This document shows, one piece after another, positions 27,698 through 36,993 of a DNA stretch of 64,000 bases. The translations under genes and the position numbers were made by a program. Source of the DNA: Acidimicrobiales bacterium (GTDB taxonomy: Bacteria; Actinomycetota; Acidimicrobiia; Acidimicrobiales; SZUA-35); assembly GCA_020629155.1 (NCBI GenBank), contig JAHDDW010000003.1:175691-239690 (forward strand), read 5' to 3'. Below the pieces are notes generated by a model that saw nothing but the letters and a program-made list of their open reading frames with translations, searched no databases and was not told the DNA's origin. How positions within the stretch are numbered: the first letter of the stretch is position 1; each line of letters starts with the position of its first letter.

Positions 27698-28192
27698 GTG
27701 GCAGATGTAGATACCATTCAATTCCCTTGTGAACTGTTAGAAGTCGCCCCTTGGGCTGACCCGATTGTAGAAAAGGTTGGCATGCAACCAGCTTCACTCT
27801 ATGCAGAGTACTTTTGGCTGCCTATCCTTGGTCCTACCGCCTTCCTTCTCCTTCGACGAGTTACTTTAGAACTAAAACAAAACCCTTCAGGCACCCAAAT
27901 TATGCTTCACGAGCTGAATAATGAGTTAGGCCTTGGCCCCAGAGGCGGGAAGCATGGCCCTCTTTGGCGAGCTCTATTACGCACAAAACACTTTGGACTA
28001 ACAATGCTTGTTGGACACACGCTATACATCAGAACAAGACTGCCGCCACTCAACCAACATCAGATAGCGAAACTTCCAGGCCATTTACAGACATCACATA
28101 GCCGTTGGCGCCACCTAGCAGCAGAACAACCAGCTGCTTTGCAACGTGCTACAACTTCGACGATCGGCAACTGTTTACGGCAAAAGAATTGA
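27698..28192 (+). CDS. Conserved hypothetical protein of actinobacterial type
   Basis: This 164-residue protein starts with GTG. It resembles a family seen in Acidimicrobiia and related actinobacteria, with an N-terminal WADPIVEKVG, then YAEYFWLPILGPTAFLLLRR, a helix, then LGLGPRGGKHGPLWRAL, and a C-terminal RTRLPPLNQHQIAKLP. The arrangement suggests a small winged-helix or helical protein, possibly DNA-binding, but the function is unknown. It overlaps the end of the convergent solute-binding gene by 18 bases. Confidence 0.72.
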   Translation: MADVDTIQFPCELLEVAPWADPIVEKVGMQPASLYAEYFWLPILGPTAFLLLRRVTLELKQNPSGTQIMLHELNNELGLGPRGGKHGPLWRALLRTKHFGLTMLVGHTLYIRTRLPPLNQHQIAKLPGHLQTSHSRWRHLAAEQPAALQRATTSTIGNCLRQKN

Positions 28193-29617
28193 GCCGTCAG
28201 CTTCGACAGAAAGCGTCGACGAAGCCTCATCAGACAGAAGAAGCCGTGATTTATGAGCAACAACAGGTTTGATCAATGATTCTTTAAGCACAAGCTGTTC
28301 AACATCACTAAGAAGCTGCCACCGCTTCTTGTCATCTTGCTCAACTCTCGCTTGTAGTAGCAAGTCACGGCTTTCTTGGCTTAACCCACCAGCAAGGTCG
28401 ATAGCCGACTCTTGCCCGAAGAGAAAAGGAACAAACCCGTCAGCTGAAACTGCTGGAGAGCTCCACCCAAACATAAACAAATCATTCTCTCCACGTTCTA
28501 TGGCTACAGCAAGCTCTTCAGCTGATGGCTGTCTGAGTTCTGTAGCGATATTTGAAACTTTTAGCTGCTCGCCAATTGCCTCCAGAAACTGCTTTTGCTC
28601 GTCAGTAGAATAATCCACTTTCACTTGCAAAGCATCTGCATCTTGCATCTTGTTGTCTGTATCGTAAGCGCAACCTTTTTGACAAGAAATAGTTTGGGAA
28701 CCAACAACAGAATGCGCAGCCATCGAGACAAGCCGACGAGCTGACGACGTTTGAGCTATATCATTACTAAAAGAAATAAACAATTCATCTGCAGATACTT
28801 CAGAATCTGCAAAAGAACTATCGCTGTTTACTACGATGTATTCGCTAACCGCAAGGGATAAAAAGTCGAATCCAAATTCTCTTTCAGCTTTCCCAACCTG
28901 CTCTGAAGCGATAACGCCGCCATCGACAGACCCCACAAGCATCTGGCTGTACGCTGCTTCCCCGCTGTCTACCCATTTCAGTTTTATATCGAGCCCTCCA
29001 GGCTGACGAGACTGCAACTCCATAGTGTCTTTGGTAGATGAAGCAACGCTATAAAGCGAAGTTGCTGCTTCATCTTCACCGACTACGGCAAAGTTCACTC
29101 CTGATAGAAGCCAAGGAAACCCAGCGTTCGGAGAGTTCAGAACGAAACGAACATTGCTGTTTTCAAGAACTTCCAGTGATACAACAGTCGACAAAACACT
29201 ATTGACACTTCCTAACTCTGACTTTTTCAATGCTTGAAAGCTAGCTAATACTTCGTTGGCTGTAATCCGTTCGCTGTCAAGAGTGAAATCCCAAACAGTG
29301 AAATTCTGCTGTGATTCCCATTCCAACGCTAAAGCAGGCACTAATTTGTTAGCACTATCTGTCTGTGTCAGACCGTCGTACATAAGATCGCTTACAATTA
29401 CCGCTTCTTGATCTGTTAATGCAATCGATCCAGGAAGATACTCTGTTGGCTTCTTCATAGCTACACGCAGCTGCGTCAGCTCTTTCGATTCTTCAAAGCC
29501 TAATTCTTCTGGAATAGTGGGATCTGCTCCATCGTTATCGTCTTTGTCTGAAGAACCAGTCGTACATGCAGCAGAAAAAATGGTTACCAGTGTTAGAAAG
29601 AAAAGTCGATACCGCAC
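28175..29617 (-). CDS. Family-5 solute-binding lipoprotein (divergent)
   Basis: This 480-residue lipoprotein has a signal peptide ending in FSAAC (Cys near residue 18). The body resembles SBP_bac_5 peptide/oligopeptide-binding proteins, with VSDLMYDGLTQTDSANKLVPALALEWE and the internal DFTLDSERITANEVLASFQAL. It is shorter than typical 530-600-residue members. No permease or ATPase genes are adjacent. It is separated from a second, longer family-5 protein by secG. The ligand is unknown; peptides are the commonest in the family. Confidence 0.83.
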   Translation of the reverse strand: MRYRLFFLTLVTIFSAACTTGSSDKDDNDGADPTIPEELGFEESKELTQLRVAMKKPTEYLPGSIALTDQEAVIVSDLMYDGLTQTDSANKLVPALALEWESQQNFTVWDFTLDSERITANEVLASFQALKKSELGSVNSVLSTVVSLEVLENSNVRFVLNSPNAGFPWLLSGVNFAVVGEDEAATSLYSVASSTKDTMELQSRQPGGLDIKLKWVDSGEAAYSQMLVGSVDGGVIASEQVGKAEREFGFDFLSLAVSEYIVVNSDSSFADSEVSADELFISFSNDIAQTSSARRLVSMAAHSVVGSQTISCQKGCAYDTDNKMQDADALQVKVDYSTDEQKQFLEAIGEQLKVSNIATELRQPSAEELAVAIERGENDLFMFGWSSPAVSADGFVPFLFGQESAIDLAGGLSQESRDLLLQARVEQDDKKRWQLLSDVEQLVLKESLIKPVVAHKSRLLLSDEASSTLSVEADGSILLP

Positions 29618-29771
29618 ACTTACATATCGAACGCACCAGAAAACGACTGTAGAGAAAACGCTACGTGTAGCTTCTTATGATCCATAGGGACTACATAGAA
29701 ACCTGAACGCCATTGCAGCACATAGACGGCCCGCTGTCTGCTACTATACGACAGACAAAGCTGTCAGAACC

Positions 29772-30002
29772 TTATGGTGTTAACGAAAACGCTAGACCAA
29801 ACGTTAAGAAAACAAAAATGAGACTAAAAACGATAGTTAGACGATCTAGGTTTCGTTCCATTGAAGTAGACCCTTGAGCTGTAGCGCCCAAGCCGCCGCC
29901 AAACATATCTGAAAGACCGCCACCACGGCCGCTGTGAAGCAACACAAGACTCAACGTCACTATACCGATGATGATATAAACCACACTAAAAAAACTCGTC
30001 AT
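29772..30002 (-). CDS. secG: Preprotein translocase subunit SecG
   Basis: This 76-residue protein has two membrane helices joined by the SecG loop. The N-terminal helix is followed by HSGRGGGLSDMFGGG, and the second begins at LDRLTIVFSLIFVFL. It completes the SecYEG export channel. In actinobacteria secG usually follows tpiA directly, as part of gap-pgk-tpiA-secG. Here a solute-binding gene lies between tpiA and secG. Confidence 0.95.
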   Translation of the reverse strand: MTSFFSVVYIIIGIVTLSLVLLHSGRGGGLSDMFGGGLGATAQGSTSMERNLDRLTIVFSLIFVFLTFGLAFSLTP

Positions 30003-30106
30003 TCTACAAAAACTCCAAACTCACAAAGTAAAGAAAAGCCTCAAGGAAACAGCTTCTTTATCTACTAAATACTAGCAGCAGAACAAACCCAAAAGACTGA
30101 TCAAGT

Positions 30107-31948
30107 CTATTTCAGTTTAAAGTCAGCCACATTGACAAGTGGCCCTGCTGCGTCAACACCCACAACTATTGGCCGTTGCTCAAGCAAATCGTTCCTATAG
30201 GCAAGCAGCGGCGGTTTTTCAACTATCGGAAGAACAAAAAGGCCGCTCTCCTCTGTTAGCGTTGTTGCATATCTGTCGAGTGCGTTGAAACAGTCCTGCT
30301 GCCTAGCACTATCTAACTCGGTGTTACAGGTGTTAGCTGCGTTATCAAAAGCTTCGTTAGAGAAACCATATATATTGTTCGCACTATTGTTAGCCTCAGC
30401 ATCGCCGTATGCACTCGACTGACTACCAGGCCACGGACCGCTGAACCATCCAAAAAGTGTTAAATCCCAAAGAGGACTTGTATCTTCTTGTTTTTCTGAG
30501 AAGGGGCCACGAGAACTTGCAGCAGTTCCATAGAACTCATCGCCTGGCAAATTAACAATCTTGATAGTGAAGCCAACGGCTTCTAGCTGCTCAGCAAGTA
30601 CTTCTTGTTGCTTCTCTCGAAGATAATCACCACTTTGTGTCATAAACGTAAGCGACAAGGGCGTGCCTTCTTCGTCGACAACCAGCCCATCAGCATTTTG
30701 GTTATACCCTGCCTCAGTCAACAGTCGTTGCGCTTCGCTTGTATTTGAAGCATTATATTTTTCTTGATTGTCTACATACTGCGGTTGATTCGTTAGCCAA
30801 TAGGTGTTGCCTAATGGAGCAATTTCTTCGCCATAATATGGAACAAACACTTCTTCGAGCAAAGCATTTTTATCAATCGCATATGCTATCGCCTCGCGAA
30901 CCTGCGGTTTTTTAAGATGCTCGTTCGTTAAATCCATACCGACATGATCGAATAGGTCGCTAGTTGCCAGCTCAAGATCAATTGCTTCTTGTGCAAGCAA
31001 CCCGTCGAAACCGCCCGTTGCAGTAGTCATTATGAAGTGGGCAGAACCAGCTTTAAGGGTGGCTACTTGGGCTTTCTCTTCGAAGAAAAGCATACGAACT
31101 TTTTCGACAGACGGCTTTTCTTTATTTTGTACCTCTGGGTTTTGCGACCCGTGGTAGGAGTCATTACGAACGAGATCCAGCTTGACACCCTTTTCCCATG
31201 AATCAAACTTTAGCGGTCCTGAAGAAGGCAGCTTTTTGCCAGCTTCTGTTTCGAAACGTACTAGATTTTGATTCACTTCAGCTGCGGTTGCGCCAAAAGC
31301 GTGCTGCGCATAGACACGCGAGTAAAGGCTCCGCCAGTCTGGATAGAACTCGGCGAACGAAATAACAAACTCAGTTTCGTTCAAGACCGTAAAATCATTA
31401 ACATATTCATAGCCAAGAAGCTCTGGGATCTCATAGACGCACCCTTCACGACTGTTGTCCACCACTGAACCATCAGAATGTTTCTTGCACCCTTCAGTCA
31501 AAATGTTGTGCGTGTATTGCACATCTTCTGAAGTCAAATTTTCGCCATCAGACCATTTTAAATCGGCTCGCAGACGATATGAAACCTTCATCGTTTCGCC
31601 AACTACCTCAACTGTTGGTTCAGTTGCCAAAAGCTCAGGATAATACGACAAGGTGCTATCAATTCCGAACAAGCCTTCGAGCATACCTTGCTGAAGCCAC
31701 TCAGCAGATGGCGCAGCTTCATTAGCCAAAGTATCTGCGTGAAGTGAGTTCGGTTCAAAGTTATGAACCCACACCAAAGTGTTATCGCCTGGCAAATCAG
31801 GGATCGCCACTTCTTGATCATTAGATTTAATAACGCTTGACTTGCTTTGACGTTGCGATGAAGAGCCCGCCCCATCATCAGAGGTGCAAGAAGCGGCGAC
31901 CAGCACAACACTTAGCAAGAGGATACATTTTTTCACAAGTGACTTCAT
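30107..31948 (-). CDS. Family-5 solute-binding lipoprotein (OppA/DppA-like)
   Basis: This 613-residue lipoprotein is a peptide/oligopeptide-type binding protein. The signal peptide ends in LVAASC (Cys near residue 21). SBP_bac_5 features include YRLRADLKWSDGENLTSEDVQ, RFVRNDSYHG-like segments and VREAIAYAIDKNAL. I chose the ATG at 31948 because GGAAGAG lies five bases upstream; the frame opens 17 codons earlier at 31999. It sits between tpiA and secG, with no permease or ATPase beside it, so transport may rely on components elsewhere, or the protein may be a receptor. Confidence 0.9.
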   Translation of the reverse strand: MKSLVKKCILLLSVVLVAASCTSDDGAGSSSQRQSKSSVIKSNDQEVAIPDLPGDNTLVWVHNFEPNSLHADTLANEAAPSAEWLQQGMLEGLFGIDSTLSYYPELLATEPTVEVVGETMKVSYRLRADLKWSDGENLTSEDVQYTHNILTEGCKKHSDGSVVDNSREGCVYEIPELLGYEYVNDFTVLNETEFVISFAEFYPDWRSLYSRVYAQHAFGATAAEVNQNLVRFETEAGKKLPSSGPLKFDSWEKGVKLDLVRNDSYHGSQNPEVQNKEKPSVEKVRMLFFEEKAQVATLKAGSAHFIMTTATGGFDGLLAQEAIDLELATSDLFDHVGMDLTNEHLKKPQVREAIAYAIDKNALLEEVFVPYYGEEIAPLGNTYWLTNQPQYVDNQEKYNASNTSEAQRLLTEAGYNQNADGLVVDEEGTPLSLTFMTQSGDYLREKQQEVLAEQLEAVGFTIKIVNLPGDEFYGTAASSRGPFSEKQEDTSPLWDLTLFGWFSGPWPGSQSSAYGDAEANNSANNIYGFSNEAFDNAANTCNTELDSARQQDCFNALDRYATTLTEESGLFVLPIVEKPPLLAYRNDLLEQRPIVVGVDAAGPLVNVADFKLK

Positions 31949-32018
31949 AGACTCTTCCAGCCTAACGGCTTCTAGACAGTTAGAACTGGGAGTTGCCAAT
32001 TTTTAGCCCATCAGTTAC

Positions 32019-32801
32019 TTACTCAGCTAGACGGTATTGAATAATCTTAGCGAAATGCGCCGCATCGAGGCTTGCTCCACCCACGAGCGCACCGTCGATA
32101 TCTGGTTGTGTCAACAGCTCAGCAGCATTCGCAGGTTTGACAGAACCGCCGTATTGCACACGCAGCGAGTCAGCTAACTCAGTGTTGTAGAGTTTGGCAA
32201 AAACACGTCGCACGTGAGCGCACATATCTTGCGCATCGGCAGCTGTTGCGGTCTTTCCTGTACCAATCGCCCAAATAGGTTCATAGGCAATAACAAAACC
32301 TTCTAAGGTTTCAGCTTTGACGCCTTGTAGACATGCTTCGATCTGGCTTGTAACAATCGTCTCTGCCTCGCCTGCGTCACGCTCTTCTAGCGTTTCTCCG
32401 ACACAAAGGATCGGCTTCATCTCAGCGGCAATAATAGCTTTAATCTTTGCGTTACACATTTCGTCATCTTCGCCAAAAAGTTGTCGACGTTCGCTATGGC
32501 CAACAAGGACATAGGCAACGTTTAGTTTAGCTAACATCGTGGGAGAAATTTCCCCCGTGAATGCGCCCGATGCTTCAAAGTGACAATGCTGCGCCCCCAA
32601 AAAAAATGGGATTTTATCAGCCTCAAGCACGGTTTGTACTGTGCGCACATCTGTGAATGGAACATGAAGCGAAATGTCGACTGCGTCGACATCGTCGCGG
32701 CTAACAGCATAGCTGAGCTCTTGCACAAGCTTTATAGCCTCGAAATGATTGAGGTTCATCTTCCAGTTGCCGCTTATCAACGGACGTCGTTGCTCTGTCA
32801 T
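32019..32801 (-). CDS. tpiA: Triose-phosphate isomerase
   Basis: This 260-residue TIM-barrel enzyme interconverts dihydroxyacetone phosphate and glyceraldehyde 3-phosphate. The catalytic residues are in GNWKMN (Lys), VGHSERRQLFG (His) and AYEPIWAIGTGKTA (Glu). The phosphate motif is VQYGGSVKPANAAEL and VGGASLD near the end. Its start overlaps the stop of pgk by four bases (ATGA), so the two are translationally coupled. Confidence 0.97.
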   Translation of the reverse strand: MTEQRRPLISGNWKMNLNHFEAIKLVQELSYAVSRDDVDAVDISLHVPFTDVRTVQTVLEADKIPFFLGAQHCHFEASGAFTGEISPTMLAKLNVAYVLVGHSERRQLFGEDDEMCNAKIKAIIAAEMKPILCVGETLEERDAGEAETIVTSQIEACLQGVKAETLEGFVIAYEPIWAIGTGKTATAADAQDMCAHVRRVFAKLYNTELADSLRVQYGGSVKPANAAELLTQPDIDGALVGGASLDAAHFAKIIQYRLAE

Positions 32802-33937
32802 AGGGAAAACCTTTCTGCTGATGCTCGTAATGCTTTCAAACCAGTCAAATCACCATTCTGGATAAGTTCAAGCGACGCGCCACCTCCAGTAGAAACGTGA
32901 TCGAACTGATCGGCAACACCAATTTTCGCAGCCGCTGCAGCTGAATCTCCCCCACCGATAACAGTGAAAGCTTCGGAACCAGCCAGCGTTGTAGCTATAA
33001 CTTCAGTGCCAGCGGCAAACCGTGGATCTTCGAAGACGCCCATCGGGCCATTCCAGAAAACACTTTTTGCTCCGTCGAGAAGATCAGCAAATATTGCTGC
33101 GCTTTCAGGGCCGATATCGGCACCCATCCACCCGTCTGGAATATCTTTGCCAACATTTTTGATAACAGCACGGCACTGAGCGTCACACAGCTTGCCACTA
33201 TCTTCCATTGCCACAAAATCAGTTGGTAAATAAATCGGCACAGCTCTTGTAAGCAACTCCGCGCATGTTTCAAGCATTGCATCTTCTACAAGCGAGGACC
33301 CTATAGAGTGGCCTTGTGCTTTAAGGAATGAATATGCCATACCGCCGCCGATAATAATTCCATCAACTTTCGATAGTAAAGACTCGATAACTTGCAGCTT
33401 GTCAGATATTTTAGCGCCACCCATAACTGCAAAAAATGGGCGAGCGGGTTCGTGCAACAAACCATGCAATTCGGCTACTTCTTTTGTCACCAGTCGACCA
33501 GAGGCAGAAGGCAGAAACTGTGGAGGCCCCACAACTGAAGCATCATCACGGTGGCAAACACCAAAAGCATCATTGACATAGAAGTCGTTATCTGCAACAA
33601 GCGTTTGCACAAACGCTTCATCATTAGCTTTTTCACCAGCGTTAAAACGAAGATTTTCTAGCAGCGTTGCTTTAACACCATGGCCTGCTAATGCTTTACG
33701 AACAGGATCGAGCGATAACGTAGCAACCTTCTCACCCTTAGGGCGACCGAGATGCGAACATAACGTGACAATAGCACCGTGGTCTTCTAACCATGTGATT
33801 GTTGGCAATGCAGCTCTGATGCGAAGATCATCTGTTATCTCTCCCCCACTAAGTGGGACATTAAAGTCGACACGCACCAAAACTTTTTTGCCTTGCAGAT
33901 CGCCTAGATCTTCTAACTCATATATTCCATTAATCAT
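32798..33937 (-). CDS. pgk: Phosphoglycerate kinase
   Basis: This 379-residue glycolytic kinase carries LVRVDFNVPLSGGEITDD near the N-terminus, SHLGRPKGE, and the nucleotide-binding AVMGGAKISDK. The C-terminal motifs FTVIGGGDSAAAA and HVSTGGGASLEL are also present. It is slightly shorter than the usual 390-415 residues, mainly in the N-terminal half. It transfers phosphate from 1,3-bisphosphoglycerate to ADP. It is 168 bases downstream of gap, across a structured spacer, and overlaps tpiA by four bases. Confidence 0.97.
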   Translation of the reverse strand: MINGIYELEDLGDLQGKKVLVRVDFNVPLSGGEITDDLRIRAALPTITWLEDHGAIVTLCSHLGRPKGEKVATLSLDPVRKALAGHGVKATLLENLRFNAGEKANDEAFVQTLVADNDFYVNDAFGVCHRDDASVVGPPQFLPSASGRLVTKEVAELHGLLHEPARPFFAVMGGAKISDKLQVIESLLSKVDGIIIGGGMAYSFLKAQGHSIGSSLVEDAMLETCAELLTRAVPIYLPTDFVAMEDSGKLCDAQCRAVIKNVGKDIPDGWMGADIGPESAAIFADLLDGAKSVFWNGPMGVFEDPRFAAGTEVIATTLAGSEAFTVIGGGDSAAAAAKIGVADQFDHVSTGGGASLELIQNGDLTGLKALRASAERFSL

Positions 33938-34023
33938 TCTTCTACCTACCTATTTGGTTGCACCTCAGGCAGAAACACAACCAATACAACATTGTTATTC
34001 ATTGCTTTTCTGCTGAACTATTT

Positions 34024-34107
34024 ACGCAGCAAACTGATAAACGCTGCGTGTCAACGCCCCGAGTGGAACGGTGACACTGAGGCGATGTCCGATAAACAAC
34101 ATCGCCT
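34024..34107 (-). promoter_or_regulatory. Overlapping hairpins between gap and pgk
   Basis: Three inverted repeats lie in the 168-base gap-pgk spacer. ACGCAGC/GCTGCGT is at 34024-34030 and 34043-34049. GTGTCA/TGACAC is at 34048-34053 and 34072-34077. AGGCGATGT/ACATCGCCT is at 34080-34088 and 34099-34107, overlapping the gap stop. The first two share two bases, so they may be alternatives. No T-run follows, so an mRNA processing, stability or attenuation element fits better than a terminator. Confidence 0.4.
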
Positions 34108-35110
34108 ATGCGTTACCAACGATGAGAGAAAGATCAACCAGACGGTTAGAGTAACCCCACTCGTTATCGTACCAGCCAGCAATTTTAACCAAAGAACCTT
34201 GTGTTAAAGTCATCTCAGAATCAAAGGTGCAAGAAGCAGGCGAGGTAACAATATCAGTGCTGACAAGCGGCTCAGAGGTGTAATCAAGCACCCCAGAAAG
34301 ACGACCACTTGTTGCCGCAGAAGCAAACGCATTATTTACATCTTCAACTGAAGGTTCACCTTTCACAACAGCGGTGAAATCGGTCAAAGAGCCAGTGGGC
34401 ACAGGCACACGAAGCGCTTTACCATCGAGCTTGCCCTGCATAGACTGCAGAACTAACCCTGTTGCTCTTGCAGCCCCAGTAGAGGTAGGGATAATGTTGA
34501 TTGCTGCCGCACGCGCGCGACGCAAATCTTTATGAGGGCCATCAACTGTTGACTGGTCGCCTGTGTAGGCATGCACAGTTGTCATCAAACCTTGCTCAAC
34601 ACCAAAGGCATCGTCAAGCACTTTCACCATAGGCACGAAACAGTTTGTGGTACATGACGCGTTGGAAACCACTTTGTGTGTCGCTGGATCGAAAGTGTCT
34701 TCATTTACGCCGACAACAAAAGTTTCGTCAGCTTCAGCACATGGCGCTGACACGATAACCCTTGGCGCGCCGCCTTCAAGGTGCTGGGCAGCTTTTTCGC
34801 GAGTGTTAAACACACCAGTTGACTCAATAACAACATCAACGCCAAGATCGCCCCACGGCAAATCAGCAGGGTTGCGTTCACTTAACACTTTAAGAATGTC
34901 ACCATCGACAGAAATACCATCATCGGCAGGCTTAATCTCGTTAGGAAGGCGACCCAGCACAGAGTCGAATTTGAGAAGGTGAGCCATCGTTTTCAGGTCA
35001 CCTAAATCGTTAACCGCCACAAAATCTATATCAGCGCCAGCTTGTTTCGCAGCGCGAAAGAAATTTCGGCCAATACGACCAAAGCCATTAATGCCAACTC
35101 TTACAGTCAT
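34106..35110 (-). CDS. gap: Glyceraldehyde-3-phosphate dehydrogenase
   Basis: This 334-residue NAD-type GAPDH has the Rossmann start INGFGRIGRNFFRAA, the catalytic SNASCTTNCFVP (nucleophile Cys) and HAYTGDQSTVDGPHKD. RAAAINIIPTSTGAA follows, and the end reads WYDNEWGYSNRL. A strong CTAGGAGAG ribosome site precedes the ATG, and the 144-base gap from yvcK probably contains a promoter. It starts the gap-pgk-tpiA glycolytic block. whiA, normally between yvcK and gap in actinobacteria, is missing. Confidence 0.98.
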   Translation of the reverse strand: MTVRVGINGFGRIGRNFFRAAKQAGADIDFVAVNDLGDLKTMAHLLKFDSVLGRLPNEIKPADDGISVDGDILKVLSERNPADLPWGDLGVDVVIESTGVFNTREKAAQHLEGGAPRVIVSAPCAEADETFVVGVNEDTFDPATHKVVSNASCTTNCFVPMVKVLDDAFGVEQGLMTTVHAYTGDQSTVDGPHKDLRRARAAAINIIPTSTGAARATGLVLQSMQGKLDGKALRVPVPTGSLTDFTAVVKGEPSVEDVNNAFASAATSGRLSGVLDYTSEPLVSTDIVTSPASCTFDSEMTLTQGSLVKIAGWYDNEWGYSNRLVDLSLIVGNA

Positions 35111-35254
35111 TGTCTCTCCTAGGTACCAGAGTTCTTTCCGATGTTTTCACCCTCACCCTAGCGTAGATACTGGTCCTTTCACTGCAACTATCAAATATCT
35201 GCATCGATGATTGCTATTTGGCAGAAATGAGCGATCCAACCAATCAAATCTTGT

Positions 35255-36097
35255 TCACCTGTCTATGCAAGCAGCTAACGCAACACCAAGTTTCTGAGGA
35301 TCGTGTATCAAACCGCTAGCTGAAACCACATCATCATCTTTCGGCGAAATGACCTTATCTGGAAGCAGCCCATGAGCGGCAAGCACGTTAAGCTGCGCCT
35401 CTAAATCAAACGTGGCATCCTCTGCTATATGGTGGTTCGTGATGTTGGCAACAAAAACAAGTTGTGCAGTCGATTCTGTAATCGCCTGCACTAAGTTTGG
35501 AACAACACAAGCAGCTAGCACGCTGGTATAAAAGGACCCTGGCCCGATGACAATTTGATCGCATTCAGAAACAGCCGTAACCGCAGATGCAGGTGCTGCA
35601 CACGGCTCGGCAAAGCCGATGCTATGAACAATTTTTTGCTGCTCGATAGCAACCTGCCCTGTTATAACACCAGCCGATGTTTGCGCCTGAAGCTTGACAG
35701 GTGCTTGAGTTGCAGGAAACAAGCGGCTTGTGACGTTAAGCAAACGACGAGCCTCATCAATGGCTTGCTGGAAACTGCCGCTGTGAACTGTCAGCGTTGC
35801 AAGAAGCAAATTGCCAACAGGATGTGAGGCAAGAACCCCTTCGGTGCATCTATTTTCAAAATAACGAGCTAATAAACTATCTTCAGTTGTTAAGGCGCTG
35901 AGACATCGACGCATATCACCTGGAACCACAGCATCATAATCATTACGTAAAGCACCGCTTGAACCGCCATCATCGGCAATAGAAACAATGCCTGTAACCG
36001 CTGGACTATAGCGAACCGCAGCTTGGAGCGTTTTGGCTAAACCATGACCGCCTCCAAGAGCTACTACGGTGGGCCCTATCTCAGCTTGTAATGTCAC
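35255..36097 (-). CDS. yvcK: YvcK/CofD-like gluconeogenesis factor
   Basis: This 280-residue protein of the YvcK branch of the CofD-fold family has the nucleotide-sugar binding segments VALGGGHGLAKTLQA and SIADDGGSSGALR. GDMRRCLSAL and HPVGNLLLATL follow, then the Asn-rich VANITNHH region. YvcK binds UDP-GlcNAc and helps control cell-wall precursor supply and carbon flux. It overlaps the 3' end of rapZ by 17 bases. In its usual neighbourhood whiA follows; here the next gene is gap. Confidence 0.95.
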   Translation of the reverse strand: MTLQAEIGPTVVALGGGHGLAKTLQAAVRYSPAVTGIVSIADDGGSSGALRNDYDAVVPGDMRRCLSALTTEDSLLARYFENRCTEGVLASHPVGNLLLATLTVHSGSFQQAIDEARRLLNVTSRLFPATQAPVKLQAQTSAGVITGQVAIEQQKIVHSIGFAEPCAAPASAVTAVSECDQIVIGPGSFYTSVLAACVVPNLVQAITESTAQLVFVANITNHHIAEDATFDLEAQLNVLAAHGLLPDKVISPKDDDVVSASGLIHDPQKLGVALAACIDR

Positions 36098-36923
36098 GAT
36101 GTTTCACCCGTGCTTTCCACCCTTCGGAGGTAAGAAAGTCGGCGACCTTCTCGGCCATGGCTACAGACCTGTGTTTGCCGCCTGTGCATCCGAAAGAAAT
36201 AGTTAAATAAGATTTACCTTCGGCAGTATAGGCAGGAAGCAGCATCGTTAGCATGTCAGACACCTTGTCAAAGAACTCTTTGCTCGTCTGGCGAGAAAAA
36301 ACATATTCCTGGATAGTGCTATTTTGTCCTGTCAGCGGGCGAAGATCTTCTTCCCAATGCGGGTTTGGCATAAAGCGGCAATCAAAGACAAGATCGACAT
36401 CTCTCGGCAATCCATGCTTGAACCCAAACGACACAACCGAAACATTCATACCAACAGATTCACTATCTGCCAAACGAGTAGAAATTCTATCACGCAGTTC
36501 ATGTGGGTTAAGATCACTTGTGTCAATAATAAAGTCTGCTACTTCTCGGGCTTTGCGCAACTGCTCACGTTCAACTTCGATCGCTTCTGCCAAACCGCGA
36601 TCCTCGCCTAATGGATGCCGCCGTTTAGTTGACTCAAAACGACGCACAAGCTGCTCTTGTGAGGCTTCTAGAAAAAGTAACAGTACCTCATCAACCTTTT
36701 CTTTTAAACCTTCTATCTGCCCTGACATTTCAGCATCATAACCGCCAGCTACTAGAGCAATGCGATCATATTCCGCATCGGCAGATAACGCTAAATCAGC
36801 TACCTTTGACACAAGCGCAGCTGGCAAGTTATCAATAACAAACCAGCCAAGATCTTCTAAAGCCCCGGCAGCAACCGTGCGACCAGCACCTGACATTCCT
36901 GAAATAACCACTATTTTTGCCAT
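36081..36923 (-). CDS. rapZ: RapZ-type nucleotide-binding protein
   Basis: This 280-residue protein has an N-terminal P-loop kinase-like domain, ISGMSGAGRTVAAGALEDLG, in which Arg replaces the Walker Lys. The same Arg is usual in actinobacterial homologues. The C-terminal half has the RapZ core CRFMPNPHW and FGCTGGKHRSVAMAE, including the phosphate-binding GGKHRS. In E. coli RapZ is an RNA-binding adaptor; in Gram-positives its role is linked to YvcK. It is encoded directly upstream of yvcK with a 17-base overlap. No uvrC lies upstream. Confidence 0.94.
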   Translation of the reverse strand: MAKIVVISGMSGAGRTVAAGALEDLGWFVIDNLPAALVSKVADLALSADAEYDRIALVAGGYDAEMSGQIEGLKEKVDEVLLLFLEASQEQLVRRFESTKRRHPLGEDRGLAEAIEVEREQLRKAREVADFIIDTSDLNPHELRDRISTRLADSESVGMNVSVVSFGFKHGLPRDVDLVFDCRFMPNPHWEEDLRPLTGQNSTIQEYVFSRQTSKEFFDKVSDMLTMLLPAYTAEGKSYLTISFGCTGGKHRSVAMAEKVADFLTSEGWKARVKHRDITS

Positions 36924-36993
36924 TGCCTTATTCTGTCACAGGTAGTGCAGGAACAGAGGTATTTATTTACAAACTACATAAAAAGGCAACTTG

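Noticed and set aside
28175..31948. Complete peptide ABC transporter operon
   Set aside because: Only binding proteins are present; no permease or ATPase genes are adjacent.
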